Below, piece by piece: positions 13,417-21,635 of a stretch of 37,373 bases of DNA. Made by a program: the position numbers and the translations under genes. Source of the stretch: Caldovatus sediminis (GTDB lineage: Bacteria > Pseudomonadota > Alphaproteobacteria > Acetobacterales > Acetobacteraceae); NCBI RefSeq assembly GCF_014644455.1, contig NZ_BMKS01000025.1, positions 1-37,373 of the forward strand, written 5' to 3'. The stretch's first letter is position 1. Each line of letters starts with the position of its first letter. The notes below the pieces were generated by a model. That model was given only the letters and a program-made list of their open reading frames with translations, was not told the origin of the DNA and searched no databases.

Positions 13417-13962
13417 ATGAGCCACAAGCGCCGCCAGGGCATGGAGACCGCCGCCGCCGATCTCGGCGCAGACGGCCCCGCCATGTCCAGCCGGCCCCGC
13501 ATCCGCGTCCAGGTCGCCACAGGCGAGCGTGGCATCGGCCGTGAGCGCGCCGAGGCCGTCCGCTACCTCGACGCCCACCTCGTCGACCGCATGCACCGGG
13601 CGGCCCAGATCACGGACCGCCAGTACGCCGCCGCGCTGGCGCTGCTCAGGCTGTACGTGGCCGCCGGCGTCCAGCCATCCATGAGCCCGCCCTACGCCGA
13701 TGCCCCGGGGCGGCAGATCCCACCGCCGGCCTCACAGGCGGAGGACGCTGACCAGCCCACCCCGTGGGACCGCTGGCATCGCACTCTCCGCCAGCTCAGC
13801 GCCGCCCACCAGGCCGTCCTCATCGCCCTCATGGAGGGCACCCACCCCGGCGTCCGCTACCTCGCGACCGCGCAGGCGGCGCTCGACGCCATGGCCGACG
13901 CCATGCGGATCCCCCGCGACTACGCATGGCGCGATCCGGAGTGGGAGGGGCCAGCGGAATAA
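13417..13962 (+). CDS. Hypothetical protein, last gene of rightward early operon
   Basis: 181 aa, starting MSHKRRQGMETAAADLG with a GAGG site seven bases upstream. Residues 44-75 (ERAEAVRYLDAHLVDRMHRA, QITDRQYAAALALLRLYVAAG) form two helices, and the C-terminal part has another helical block (WHRTLRQLSAAHQAVLIALMEG). No family is recognised with certainty. Its position, after replication genes and before a strong terminator and the late operon, is where phages place a late-gene activator or antiterminator, so that is a reasonable guess without direct support. Confidence 0.7.
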   Translation: MSHKRRQGMETAAADLGADGPAMSSRPRIRVQVATGERGIGRERAEAVRYLDAHLVDRMHRAAQITDRQYAAALALLRLYVAAGVQPSMSPPYADAPGRQIPPPASQAEDADQPTPWDRWHRTLRQLSAAHQAVLIALMEGTHPGVRYLATAQAALDAMADAMRIPRDYAWRDPEWEGPAE

Positions 13963-14041
13963 CCAGGCAGCACCTGTCGATCGCCCCTTGCAATGGGGGC
14001 GGTGGAGAGGTATTGAAATCCCCGCGGGAGTGTGTCTGGCG

Positions 14042-14069
14042 CCCGGGCCGCGAGGCTCCGGGTGTTTTT
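14042..14069 (+). terminator. Intrinsic terminator with GNRA tetraloop
   Basis: CCCGGGCC, a GCGA tetraloop and GGC-T-CCGGG form an eight-pair stem with one bulged T, followed by TGTTTTT. It lies about 80 bases past the last rightward early gene and would end that operon. The T-run abuts the stop codon of the convergent HTH gene. Confidence 0.8.
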
Positions 14070-14473
14070 CATTGGGGGCCGCCGCCCCGCCGCCCCACCT
14101 CCCCGCCGTCCGGCCCGGGCGGAGGGGGGTCGGAGGACGCCGCCTCGGCCGCCCGCCATGCCCGCCAGCCGCCGAGCAGGTCACGCCGGGGGACGGCCAT
14201 CGCGTGCAGCCCTTGTCGTTGCGGTGGGGACACACCGGGGACAAACACTCCGTCCCTGCGCCGGGGGGGCGTCGTCCGGGTGCGCGCCCAGTCGAGCGCG
14301 TCTTGCCAGCGATACAGCGCCCGGCCGCAAAACAGGCTGTAGGGCGGACCGCCGCCGCGCGTCGCCTTGGTGGCGAGGGTCTTGGTCGCCACCGGATAGC
14401 CGGCCGCAGTCAGCGCCGCGGCCGTTTGCTCGCGCGTCAGCAGCGCGTCGGGATTGTCGGGAATGGCCGCCAT
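14069..14473 (-). CDS. AlpA/Xis-like helix-turn-helix protein on opposite strand
   Basis: 134 aa. The N-terminal 70 residues (LLTREQTAAALTAAGYPVATKTLATKA, GGGPPY, ALYRWQDALDWARTR) are a compact wing-helix type DNA-binding domain like small phage excisionase/AlpA proteins. The remaining residues are Arg/Pro/Gly-rich and may be a true extension or a frameshifted tail; relatives are usually shorter. GGAGG lies ten bases upstream of the ATG. The gene stands alone on the minus strand between the early terminator and the late operon, so it could be a regulator that reads the lysogenic state or a second excisionase. Confidence 0.7.
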   Translation of the reverse strand: MAAIPDNPDALLTREQTAAALTAAGYPVATKTLATKATRGGGPPYSLFCGRALYRWQDALDWARTRTTPPRRRDGVFVPGVSPPQRQGLHAMAVPRRDLLGGWRAWRAAEAASSDPPPPGPDGGEVGRRGGGPQ

Positions 14474-14768
14474 GGATTGAGAGCCTCCATCACTTGCGCG
14501 CCGTGGCGCGCGGTTGCGATGGCCCCTGGTTTAATGCAGCCGACGCCCCCGAAAAACTGCCCTGAAATCCCCGTCCTGCATTCTATTTTGGGGGCGATTT
14601 TGGGGGCGATTTTGGGGGCGCCTGCACCGGGTTATTCGGGCGCCGTTTTGTCGTCGCAATCCTCCCATCGCAGTGCGTCGCGCACCGCGTCGCGGCGCAA
14701 CAGCGGGTCCTTCCGCGCCGGCGGCAAATGCGGTGGGCAAAGGCGCGGCATATCGCTAGGCAATAATC
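14474..14768. other. Gene-free region before the terminase genes (possible cos region)
   Basis: About 295 bases with no supported gene. It holds three 12-base tandem repeats and should contain the late promoter; no convincing -35/-10 pair was found. By analogy with lambda, where cos lies just upstream of the small terminase gene, packaging-initiation sites could be here. Confidence 0.4.
14585..14620. repeat. Three perfect ATTTTGGGGGCG tandem repeats
   Basis: Three uninterrupted identical 12-base copies (14585-14596, 14597-14608, 14609-14620), about 150 bases upstream of the small terminase ATG. Lambda's terminase small subunit binds three R repeats in cosB upstream of its gene. The number and place are alike, but the length and phasing differ, so the comparison is inference. 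Confidence 0.6.
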
Positions 14769-15407
14769 ATGCCAAAGGTGGCATCTCCTCCGCTCCCGGA
14801 GGTGGCGACCGCCGGGCAGCTGGCGCGCGCCGTTGGCGTCTCGGAGCGCGTGATCAGCGGCCGCAAGGCGGACGGGCGGCTGCCGGCACACCCGGATGGC
14901 GGCATTGCGCTGAGGCCGATCCTGCGGGCGGGCATTGAGGCGCTGGCGGCCCGGCAGCGCGGCGCCTCTCCCGACGATCTGGACCTGAATGCCGAGCGCG
15001 CGCGGCTCGCGAAGGAGCAGGCCGACGCGCAGGAGATGAAGAACGCGGTCACCCGCGGCGAGCTGGTCCCGCGGCAGGACGTGGTCGCCGGCATGCAGGT
15101 GGCGTTCGCCCACGCCCGTGCCCGTCTGCTGAGCCTGCCGGCGAAGGCGGCCCCTCTGCTGCTGGGGGAGACGAGCCCGGCGGTGGTTCGCGACAAGTTG
15201 ACGGACCTGGTGCATGAGTGCTGCGGCGAGCTCGCCGCTACCCGCGCTGTACCTGCCGCTCCCGACCGGCCCGCTGATGGCGGAGGCGGTGACGGAGGCG
15301 TTGGCGGTCTGGGCGCCGCCTCCGCGGCTGACGGTGAGCGAATGGGCGGACCGTTTCCGCGTGCTCAGCGCAGAGGCCAGCGCCGAGCCCGGGCGGTGGC
15401 GGACTGA
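14769..15407 (+). CDS. Terminase small subunit, Nu1-like
   Basis: 212 aa. The N-terminal residues carry a winged helix-turn-helix (VATAGQLARAVGVSERVISGRKADGRLP) for recognising the packaging site. A charged helix follows (LDLNAERARLAKEQADAQEMKNAVTRGELVPRQDV), then the gpA-interacting part. This matches lambda Nu1-type proteins. The last 65 residues, after LVHECCGELA, lie over the large subunit gene in another frame and become Gly/Ala-rich. Either this 194-base overlap is real or translation of the large subunit begins at a later start. No strong ribosome binding site precedes the ATG. Confidence 0.85.
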   Translation: MPKVASPPLPEVATAGQLARAVGVSERVISGRKADGRLPAHPDGGIALRPILRAGIEALAARQRGASPDDLDLNAERARLAKEQADAQEMKNAVTRGELVPRQDVVAGMQVAFAHARARLLSLPAKAAPLLLGETSPAVVRDKLTDLVHECCGELAATRAVPAAPDRPADGGGGDGGVGGLGAASAADGERMGGPFPRAQRRGQRRARAVAD

Positions 15408-17184
15408 CCGCGCGGAGTACCAGCGCGGCATCATGGATGCGGTCTCCGACCCCGACGTCGAGACCGTGGTGGTGATGAAGTCCGCCCAGATCGGGTGGAC
15501 GGAGATACTGAACAACGTCGTGGGGTACCACATCCACCAGGACCCCGCGCCGCTCCTGGTCGTGCAGCCCACGGTGGAGATGGGCGAAAGCTGGTCGAAG
15601 GATCGCCTGGCTCCGATGCTCCGCGATTCGCCCGCGCTGCGCGGCAGGGTCGCGGACCCACGCTCGCGCGATGGCGCCAACACGCTGCTGCACAAGATGT
15701 TCCCCGGGGGGCATCTGACGATCGCGGGGGCGAACAGTCCGGCGTCGCTGGCCTCGCGGCCGATCCGCGTGGTGCTGTTCGACGAGGTGGATCGCTACCC
15801 GGCGAGTGCCGGCACCGAGGGCGATCCGATCACGCTGGGCCGGAAGCGCACGGCGACCTTCTGGAACCGGAAGGTCCTCATGGGCAGCACGCCGACCATC
15901 GCCGGCGTGTCGCGCATCGAGGCCGCGTGGGAGCAGAGCGACCGGCGCCGCTACTGGGTGCCGTGCCCGCACTGCGGCGAGCGGCAAACGCTGCGCTGGG
16001 CGCAGGTGCAGTGGGCGGACGGGCGTCCGGAGACGGCGCGCTACCACTGCGCGCACTGCGGTGCGGGCTGGTCGGACGCGGAGCGTTGGGCGGCGGTCCG
16101 CCGGGGCGAATGGCGCGCCGAGGCGCCGTTCGCCGGCACGGCCGGGTTCCACATTTCGGAGCTCTGCTCGCCCTGGCGCCGGCTGGCGGAGACCGTGGCG
16201 GACTTCCTCGCGGCCAAGGACCGGCCGGAGACGTTCAAGGCCTGGGTCAACACGGCCCTGGGCGAGACGTGGCAGGAGCGTGGCGAGGCGCCGGACTGGG
16301 CGCGTCTGCTCGAGCGCCGCGAGGCTGGCATGGAGCGCGGCGTCGTGCCGGCGGGGGTGTCCGTGCTGACGGCCGGCGTGGACGTGCAGGGCGACCGCAT
16401 CGAGGTCGCGGTATGGGGATGGGGGCCTGGGTTCGAGAGCTGGCTCGTCGAGACTGATGTGTTCCCCGGTTCGCCGGCATCGTCCGAGCCGTGGGACGCG
16501 CTGGCCGCGATGCTGGCGCGAGACTGGGAATGCGCCGGCGGCGAGACGATGCGCATCGCCAAGGTGGGCGTAGACACGGGTGGCACCGCGACGTCGGCGG
16601 TGTATGCGCATCTGCGGCGGTCGCGCGATCCACGCATCATGCCACTGAAGGGCGTCGAGGGGTGGGCGCGCGCGCAGCCGGTGTCGGGCCCGACCCATGT
16701 GGACGTGACCGAGGGCGGACGGAAGCTGCGGCGGGGGCTCAGGCTGTGGACGGTCGCGGTGTCGGTCTACAAGGCGGACCTCTACCGCCGCCTGTGGTTG
16801 TCGCGCGGCGAGGACGGATCGATACCGCGCGGGTGGGTCCATCTGCCGGAGTGGATGGAGCCCGAGTTGGTCCGGCAGCTCGTGGCCGAGCAGCTCGTGA
16901 CCGTGAAGGACCGGCGCGGCTTCGCGCGGCAGGAATGGCGCAAGCTGCGGGACAGGAACGAACAGCTCGACATGGCGGTCTATGCCCGCGCGGCCCTGGC
17001 GCTGCTCGGGGCGGATCGTGGCGGGGATGCGTTCTGGCGGCGTCTCGCGGAGCGCGAGGAAGCGCAGCGGCCCGTGCCGCCGGAGGCGGTCGCGCCTGCG
17101 ACGGCGGTATCGCCGCCTCCGGCGGCGGCGCCGGTCGACGGGATCGTGTTCCGCCCGCGCGGCGGCGCTGTCGCCGCCTGGTAG
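15214..17184 (+). CDS. Terminase large subunit, GpA family
   Basis: 656 aa packaging motor and cos-type nuclease, similar in layout to lambda gpA. Deviant Walker A: KSAQIGWTE (residues 89-97). Walker B: RVVLFDEVDRYP. A zinc-binding insert (CPHC and CAHC, about residues 250-280) is present, as in the family. The C-terminal nuclease begins GVDVQGDRIEVAVWGWG. The first ATG lies inside the small subunit gene; an internal Met at 15277 is another candidate start. It heads the head-gene cluster and is followed by a short gap to the gpW-like gene. Confidence 0.95.
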   Translation: MSAAASSPLPALYLPLPTGPLMAEAVTEALAVWAPPPRLTVSEWADRFRVLSAEASAEPGRWRTDRAEYQRGIMDAVSDPDVETVVVMKSAQIGWTEILNNVVGYHIHQDPAPLLVVQPTVEMGESWSKDRLAPMLRDSPALRGRVADPRSRDGANTLLHKMFPGGHLTIAGANSPASLASRPIRVVLFDEVDRYPASAGTEGDPITLGRKRTATFWNRKVLMGSTPTIAGVSRIEAAWEQSDRRRYWVPCPHCGERQTLRWAQVQWADGRPETARYHCAHCGAGWSDAERWAAVRRGEWRAEAPFAGTAGFHISELCSPWRRLAETVADFLAAKDRPETFKAWVNTALGETWQERGEAPDWARLLERREAGMERGVVPAGVSVLTAGVDVQGDRIEVAVWGWGPGFESWLVETDVFPGSPASSEPWDALAAMLARDWECAGGETMRIAKVGVDTGGTATSAVYAHLRRSRDPRIMPLKGVEGWARAQPVSGPTHVDVTEGGRKLRRGLRLWTVAVSVYKADLYRRLWLSRGEDGSIPRGWVHLPEWMEPELVRQLVAEQLVTVKDRRGFARQEWRKLRDRNEQLDMAVYARAALALLGADRGGDAFWRRLAEREEAQRPVPPEAVAPATAVSPPPAAAPVDGIVFRPRGGAVAAW

Positions 17185-17196
17185 GGGGCTGATCGC

Positions 17197-17430
17197 ATGA
17201 CGCCTGACGTGCTCGCCTGGGCGCTCGCCCAGCCGCCGGGATCGCGCGGCCATGCGTTGGCCGCGGCGTACCTGAACGGGACCTCGCGCGTGACCTTCGA
17301 GGGACGGACGGTCGAGTACCGCTCGATCCGCGACATCGCCGCGGCGTTGGAGGCGCTGTTCGGGGCCGCGAACGCGGCGCCGCGCCGGCCGGCCGTGACC
17401 GTCGCCGTGGTGGGGGACGGCTTCCGGTGA
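17197..17430 (+). CDS. Head-tail joining protein, gpW-like
   Basis: 77 aa, about the size of lambda gpW. The middle reads GTSRVTFEGRTVEYRSIRDIAAALEALFG, a beta-hairpin followed by a helix typical of gpW-like connector proteins, which sit between the portal and the tail. The gene order TerL-W-portal is that of lambda. Its stop overlaps the portal start by GTGA. Confidence is good from length, motif and place. Confidence 0.85.
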   Translation: MTPDVLAWALAQPPGSRGHALAAAYLNGTSRVTFEGRTVEYRSIRDIAAALEALFGAANAAPRRPAVTVAVVGDGFR

Positions 17431-18911
17431 GCCTGCGTCGCCGGGCCTTGGCGGCCGTCCGTGCCGCCCTCAGCGCCTTCGCGGCGGCCCGCGACCCTGC
17501 CGGCCGCCCGCCGTGGCGGCCGCCGCGCGGCGGCCCCAACTTGGCGACCGGCCCGGCCGCGCTCACCGTCGCGGCGCGTGCCCGCGACGCCGTGCGCAAC
17601 AACGCCTATGCGGCACGCATCGTAGACCTCTGGGTCGCCAACGCCGTCGGGACCGGCATCACGACGCGGTGGCCGAAGGGGTCGCCGCACGCTGAGGCGT
17701 GGGCGCGGTGGGCGGCGACGCCTGCCTGCGATGCGGAGCGCGTGTTGTCCTGGCCAGGCATTCAGGCGCTCGCCATGCGGGCCGTGGTCGAGAGCGGCGA
17801 GGCGCTGATCCGGTTCCGCCAGGTGCGGCCGACACCCGCCAACCCGGTCGGCCTCGAGCTGCTGGTGATGGAGGGCGACTGGCTCGACTGGTCTCGCACT
17901 GGCACGGTCGCCGGCAATCGGGTGGTGCAGGGGATCGAGACGGACGCGGCCGGCGCGCCGGTGGCGTATTGGCTGCTGCCGCACGATGATTCGCTGTGGC
18001 CTCTGTCCGGCCGCCCGCGCGAGCCGGAGCGGGTGCCGGCCGCCGAGATCATCCATCTGTTCCGCCGCCGCCGGCCTGGGCAGATGCGGGACGTGTCGTG
18101 GCTCGCGCCGGTGCTGTGGCCGCTGCGCGATCTCGGTCAGTACGAGGCGGCGCTGCTGCGCAAGGCCGAGATCGAGGCCTGCATGGCGGCCATCGTGACC
18201 GACGACAGCGAGGAGGCGCTGACCGGGCCGGGCGCGCATCTGCTCAGGGACGCGCGCGGGCAGGCGGTCGAGGCCTTCGAGCCGGGGATGATCCTCTACC
18301 GCCGCGGCGGCGGGACGGTGGACGTGGTGAACCCGACCTCGGGCGGCGCGCATCAGGGGTTCGCGAAGCGCACGCTCGAGGCCGCGGCGGTCGGGACCGG
18401 GCTGACCTACGACCAGGTTTCCGGCGACCTGACCCAGGCGAACTACTCCAGCCTGCGCGCCGGCAAGATCGAGTTCCGCTCGCTGCTCGCGCAGGTGCAG
18501 TACGCGATGCTGATCCCGCTGCTGGTGGATCGCGTCGCGCGTCGGTTCCATGCGGCGGGCGCGGTGCTGGGCCTGTGGCCGCCGACGCTGCCGGCGGTCA
18601 CGCACGTCCCGCCGGCGCCCGAGATGGTGGACCCGCTCAAGGACTCGCTCGCGCTCAAGACACAGGTGCGGTCGCTGTTCATGCCGCCGCAGGAGGCGGT
18701 CGGGCAGTTCGGCTACGAGTGGGGCGAGGTGGTGGAGATGTTCCGCCAGGCCAACGCCGACATGGACGAGGCCGGCATCATCTCAGACATCGACCCGCGG
18801 CGCACGGCCGGCGCCGGGGGCGCGCAGGACGCCGCGCAGAACGCCGCCGTCGAGATCGCGGCGACCGGCGCGGCGCTGCCGCGCGATCAGGCCGGGACGG
18901 AGAACGCATGA
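17427..18911 (+). CDS. Portal protein, lambda family
   Basis: 494 aa, GTG start overlapping the gpW-like stop. The protein forms the dodecameric ring through which DNA is packaged. Recognisable features of the lambda gpB family are VRNNAYAARIVDLWVANAVG early on, then EIIHLFRRRRPGQMRDVSWLAPVL, VGTGLTYDQVSGDLTQANYSSLRAG and the helical stretch up to MDPLKDSLALKTQVRS. The C-terminal region is Ala-rich and flexible. The final ATGA couples it to the protease-capsid gene. Confidence 0.93.
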   Translation: MSLRRRALAAVRAALSAFAAARDPAGRPPWRPPRGGPNLATGPAALTVAARARDAVRNNAYAARIVDLWVANAVGTGITTRWPKGSPHAEAWARWAATPACDAERVLSWPGIQALAMRAVVESGEALIRFRQVRPTPANPVGLELLVMEGDWLDWSRTGTVAGNRVVQGIETDAAGAPVAYWLLPHDDSLWPLSGRPREPERVPAAEIIHLFRRRRPGQMRDVSWLAPVLWPLRDLGQYEAALLRKAEIEACMAAIVTDDSEEALTGPGAHLLRDARGQAVEAFEPGMILYRRGGGTVDVVNPTSGGAHQGFAKRTLEAAAVGTGLTYDQVSGDLTQANYSSLRAGKIEFRSLLAQVQYAMLIPLLVDRVARRFHAAGAVLGLWPPTLPAVTHVPPAPEMVDPLKDSLALKTQVRSLFMPPQEAVGQFGYEWGEVVEMFRQANADMDEAGIISDIDPRRTAGAGGAQDAAQNAAVEIAATGAALPRDQAGTENA

Positions 18912-20902
18912 TGAGCGAGACGCATGAGGCCGCCGCCGGCGGCGCGGCGGCTGAGACGCGCGGCGGCCCGACGATGCGGCTCGAGGCGCGCTTCGCGCCG
19001 CGCAGCCTGGACGCCGAGGCGCGGACGGTCGAGGTCACCTGGACTACCGGCGCGGCGGTCATGCGGCGCGACTTCCTGACCGGCGAGTCCTGGATCGAGG
19101 AGCTCGAGATCAGCGAGCGCGCGATCGACCTCTCGCGCCTCAACGCCGGCGCGCCGGTGCTCAACACGCACCGCGACTGGGACCTCGGCGACGTGATCGG
19201 CGTCGTGGAGCGCGCCTGGATCGAGAGGGGAGAGGGCAGAGCCAAGCTCCGATTCTCGGCGCGCGAGGAGGTCGAGCCGATCTTCGCCGACATCCGCGCC
19301 GGCATCGTCCGCAATGTGTCCGTCGGCTACTTCGTCTCCGAGTGGAAGGAGACTCGGCGCGACGACGGCATGCGCGTCCGCCGCGCCGTGCGCTGGCAGC
19401 CGGCGGAGATCTCCCTCGTCCCTGTCCCGGCCGATGCCAGTGCGCAGGTGCGCGCGGCCGAGGCGTCCGCGACCGCGGCGCTGCCTGGCGATCCCAATCC
19501 GAAGGAGGGCCGAATGGCCGAACCCGTCGTCGAGGGGCCGGTTTCTCCGGCCCAGAACCACGCTGACACCGCCGCCGCTGTCGAGCAGGCCCGTGCGGCG
19601 GAGCGCGCCCGCATCGCGGCGCTGCGCGAGGTGACCGAGACCGCCTCGGCGATCCTCGACCGCGCCGCCGCCGCGGCGCTGGAGAAGCGCGCGGTGGATG
19701 AGAGCTGGGCCCCGGAGCAGCTCCGCTCCGCGCTGTTCGAGGCGATCGTAGCCGAGGGGGCCAGGGTGAAGGCGCCGCCGCTGACCCCAGTGTCCCGCAT
19801 GGGCGTCTCTGGCGATGACCCGGCGGCGCTGATCGACGCGATGGCCGACGCCATCGTGGTCCGCACCATGCCGGGCTTCAGGCCGGCGACGGAGCGGTAC
19901 CGCGAGTTCGCCTCGCTGCGCCCGACCGACATGCTGGTCGAGCTGGCGCAGGCACGTGGCGAGCGCGTGGGCCCGCGCAACCGCACGGAGCTGATCCAGC
20001 GCGCGTTCCTTTCGACGAGCGACTTCCCGCTGCTGCTCGAGAACGCCGGGAACAAGATGCTGGAGGCCGGCTACCGGGCCGCGGCGCCGAGCTTCAAGAC
20101 CTTCTTCGCGCAGCGCCCGTTCAACGACTTCAAGGAGCACAAGTTCCTGACCGCGGGCGATTTCCCCGCGCTGGAGGAGCTCGCCGAGGGCGGGAACATC
20201 ACCGCCGGGAGCGTCTCGGAGAAGCGCGAGGCCGTCCGGGCGAAGACCTATGCCCGGCAGATCCGGGTGACGCGCCAGATGCTGGTGGACGACGACCTCG
20301 GTGCCTTCACCGATTTCGGCGCCATGATCGGCCGCCGCGTCGCCGCCCAGGAGAACGCGTTGGCCTACGCGCTGATGGGGCTCGCCAACGGCGACGGCCC
20401 GACGCTGGCGGAGGGCAACACCACGGTGTTCGGCACCGCCGCGTCGCGGGCCAACAAGGCGACCCAGGGCGGCGTGGTCAGCCACACGACACTGGGGGCC
20501 GGCTTCGCGGCGATGCGCAGGCAGAGGTCGCTTGACGGCCTCGCGCTGAACATCACCCCGCGGTACCTCGTGTGCTCGCCGGGCATGGAGTTCGTGGCGG
20601 CGCAGTGGGCGACGGCCGCGATCGTGCCGGACCAGGCGGGCAACGTGAACGTGTTCTCCGGCCGGTACACGGTGGTCAGCGACGCCAATATCCCGGACTA
20701 CCGCTGGTATCTGTTCGCGGACCCGGCCGAGGCGCCGGTGTACGTGTACGGCTACGTCAACGGGCAGTCGGCGCCGCAGATCCGCGCCCACGGCTACGTG
20801 CCGGGTACGGATGGGCTCGTGCTCGATGTCGTGCACGATTTCGCGGTCGGCGCGATCGACTTCCGCGGCGCGTACTACAACCCCGGCGCCGCCCCGACCT
20901 GA
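18908..20902 (+). CDS. Prohead protease-major capsid fusion protein
   Basis: 664 aa. The first 180 residues form an HK97/Mu-like prohead protease with His88 in NTHRD and Ser138 in VRNVSVGY, and the family strand EISLVPVPAD. A coiled-coil delta-like segment (about residues 220-285) acts as scaffold. The rest is an HK97-fold major capsid protein. Self-cleavage would release protease and mature capsid. An internal ATG at 19514, in frame, has GGAGG five bases upstream and could make a protease-free 462-aa product, as lambda C/Nu3 does. The open frame extending further upstream is a shadow of the portal gene. An ATG three bases later is equally usable. Confidence 0.9.
   Translation: MMSETHEAAAGGAAAETRGGPTMRLEARFAPRSLDAEARTVEVTWTTGAAVMRRDFLTGESWIEELEISERAIDLSRLNAGAPVLNTHRDWDLGDVIGVVERAWIERGEGRAKLRFSAREEVEPIFADIRAGIVRNVSVGYFVSEWKETRRDDGMRVRRAVRWQPAEISLVPVPADASAQVRAAEASATAALPGDPNPKEGRMAEPVVEGPVSPAQNHADTAAAVEQARAAERARIAALREVTETASAILDRAAAAALEKRAVDESWAPEQLRSALFEAIVAEGARVKAPPLTPVSRMGVSGDDPAALIDAMADAIVVRTMPGFRPATERYREFASLRPTDMLVELAQARGERVGPRNRTELIQRAFLSTSDFPLLLENAGNKMLEAGYRAAAPSFKTFFAQRPFNDFKEHKFLTAGDFPALEELAEGGNITAGSVSEKREAVRAKTYARQIRVTRQMLVDDDLGAFTDFGAMIGRRVAAQENALAYALMGLANGDGPTLAEGNTTVFGTAASRANKATQGGVVSHTTLGAGFAAMRRQRSLDGLALNITPRYLVCSPGMEFVAAQWATAAIVPDQAGNVNVFSGRYTVVSDANIPDYRWYLFADPAEAPVYVYGYVNGQSAPQIRAHGYVPGTDGLVLDVVHDFAVGAIDFRGAYYNPGAAPT
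19503..19516 (+). promoter_or_regulatory. Internal ribosome binding site and start in capsid gene
   Basis: AGGAGGGCCGA followed by ATG (19514), in frame with the protease-capsid gene. Spacing of five bases from GGAGG is good for initiation. It lies exactly between the protease and the scaffold/capsid part, which suggests use for making extra capsid protein without protease. Confidence 0.55.
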
Positions 20903-20909
20903 TCCCCCA

Positions 20910-20930
20910 CGGGCGGCGCGGCGCCGCCCG
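20910..20930 (+). terminator. 9-bp hairpin after capsid gene
   Basis: CGGGCGGCG, CGG loop, CGCCGCCCG: a perfect nine-pair stem seven bases past the capsid stop, with no T-run. It is more likely an mRNA-stabilising or attenuating hairpin that sets the ratio of capsid to later proteins than a full terminator. Confidence 0.45.
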
Positions 20931-20964
20931 TCCTGCCCCGCAACCCGTAGAGGGGAGATCCCCG

Positions 20965-21306
20965 ATGGCGAAAAACTACGTGCACGACGGCGTCCGCGTG
21001 ACGGTCGCCGCGCCCTACGCGCTCACCTCTGGCGGCGGCTGCAAGGTCGGCGCCCTCTTCGGCGTCGCGCAAACGGACGCCGAGAGCGGCGCGCCGGTGG
21101 CGCTGGTTACCCAGGGCGTGTTCGATCTCGTCGCCGAGGACGCCGGCTCCGGCCAGGACCTCGCGGTCGGCGACGTCGTCTATTGGGACGACACGAACAG
21201 GCGCGCCACCAAGACGGCCACGGACAACATGCGGATCGGCGTCGCCGTCGCGGCCAAGGCGAGCACCGCGACGACCGTCCGCGTCCGCCTCACCGACGAC
21301 CGTTGA
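20965..21306 (+). CDS. DUF2190 capsid decoration/stabilising protein
   Basis: 113 aa, starting MAKNYVHDGVRVTVAAPYAL. The family signature (a small beta barrel with GDVVYWDD and VGVAVAAKAS near the end) marks DUF2190 proteins, which are found directly after major capsid genes and are predicted or shown in relatives to decorate capsids. A GGGGAG site lies upstream of the ATG. The length is normal for the family. Confidence 0.88.
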   Translation: MAKNYVHDGVRVTVAAPYALTSGGGCKVGALFGVAQTDAESGAPVALVTQGVFDLVAEDAGSGQDLAVGDVVYWDDTNRRATKTATDNMRIGVAVAAKASTATTVRVRLTDDR

Positions 21307-21319
21307 GGCGGCGGCCGCC

Positions 21320-21631
21320 GTGCCGGACGATCCATTCTCCGCCGCGGCGGTCGTCCTCGCCCGCTCCGCGCTCGGCGCCGACGCGGTCTACACGCCGCCG
21401 GGCAGCGACCCGGTCGAGGTGCGCGTCGTCCTCTCGCGCGAGGAGGGCGACGTGCTGCCCGGCCCGGCCGGGCTGAGCGCCGCCGGCCACGCGGCGATGC
21501 TGCCGACCGCCCTGGTGCACGACCGGCCGCCGCGCGGCGCCACGCTCGCGGTCGGCGGCCAGACGTTCCGGGTCGAGACGGCCGAGCTCGACGTGACCGG
21601 CGCCGCCTGGCGCCTGACGCTGCGGCAGTAG
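21320..21631 (+). CDS. Putative head-tail joining protein (FII-like)
   Basis: 103 aa, GTG start. The order after DUF2190, the size and the beta-rich pattern (ALGADAVYTPPGSDPVEVRVV, GGQTFRVETAEL, AWRLTLRQ) fit the small neck proteins of lambda-like siphoviruses that close the head and accept the tail, such as gpFII. The specific family cannot be confirmed by eye. It is four bases from the next gene. Confidence 0.7.
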   Translation: MPDDPFSAAAVVLARSALGADAVYTPPGSDPVEVRVVLSREEGDVLPGPAGLSAAGHAAMLPTALVHDRPPRGATLAVGGQTFRVETAELDVTGAAWRLTLRQ

Positions 21632-21635
21632 CGTC

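Noticed and set aside
15238-17253. Very long open frame on the minus strand across the terminase gene, and similar ones across capsid, tail tube, tape measure and spike genes
   Set aside because: Very GC-rich DNA has few stops in the shadow frames; these have Arg/Pro/Ala/Gly/His-rich products, no families and lie opposite clear phage genes.
17996-18908. Upstream extension of the protease-capsid frame to 968 aa
   Set aside because: It runs over the portal gene in another frame; the ATGA coupling and start of the protease domain fix the start at 18908.
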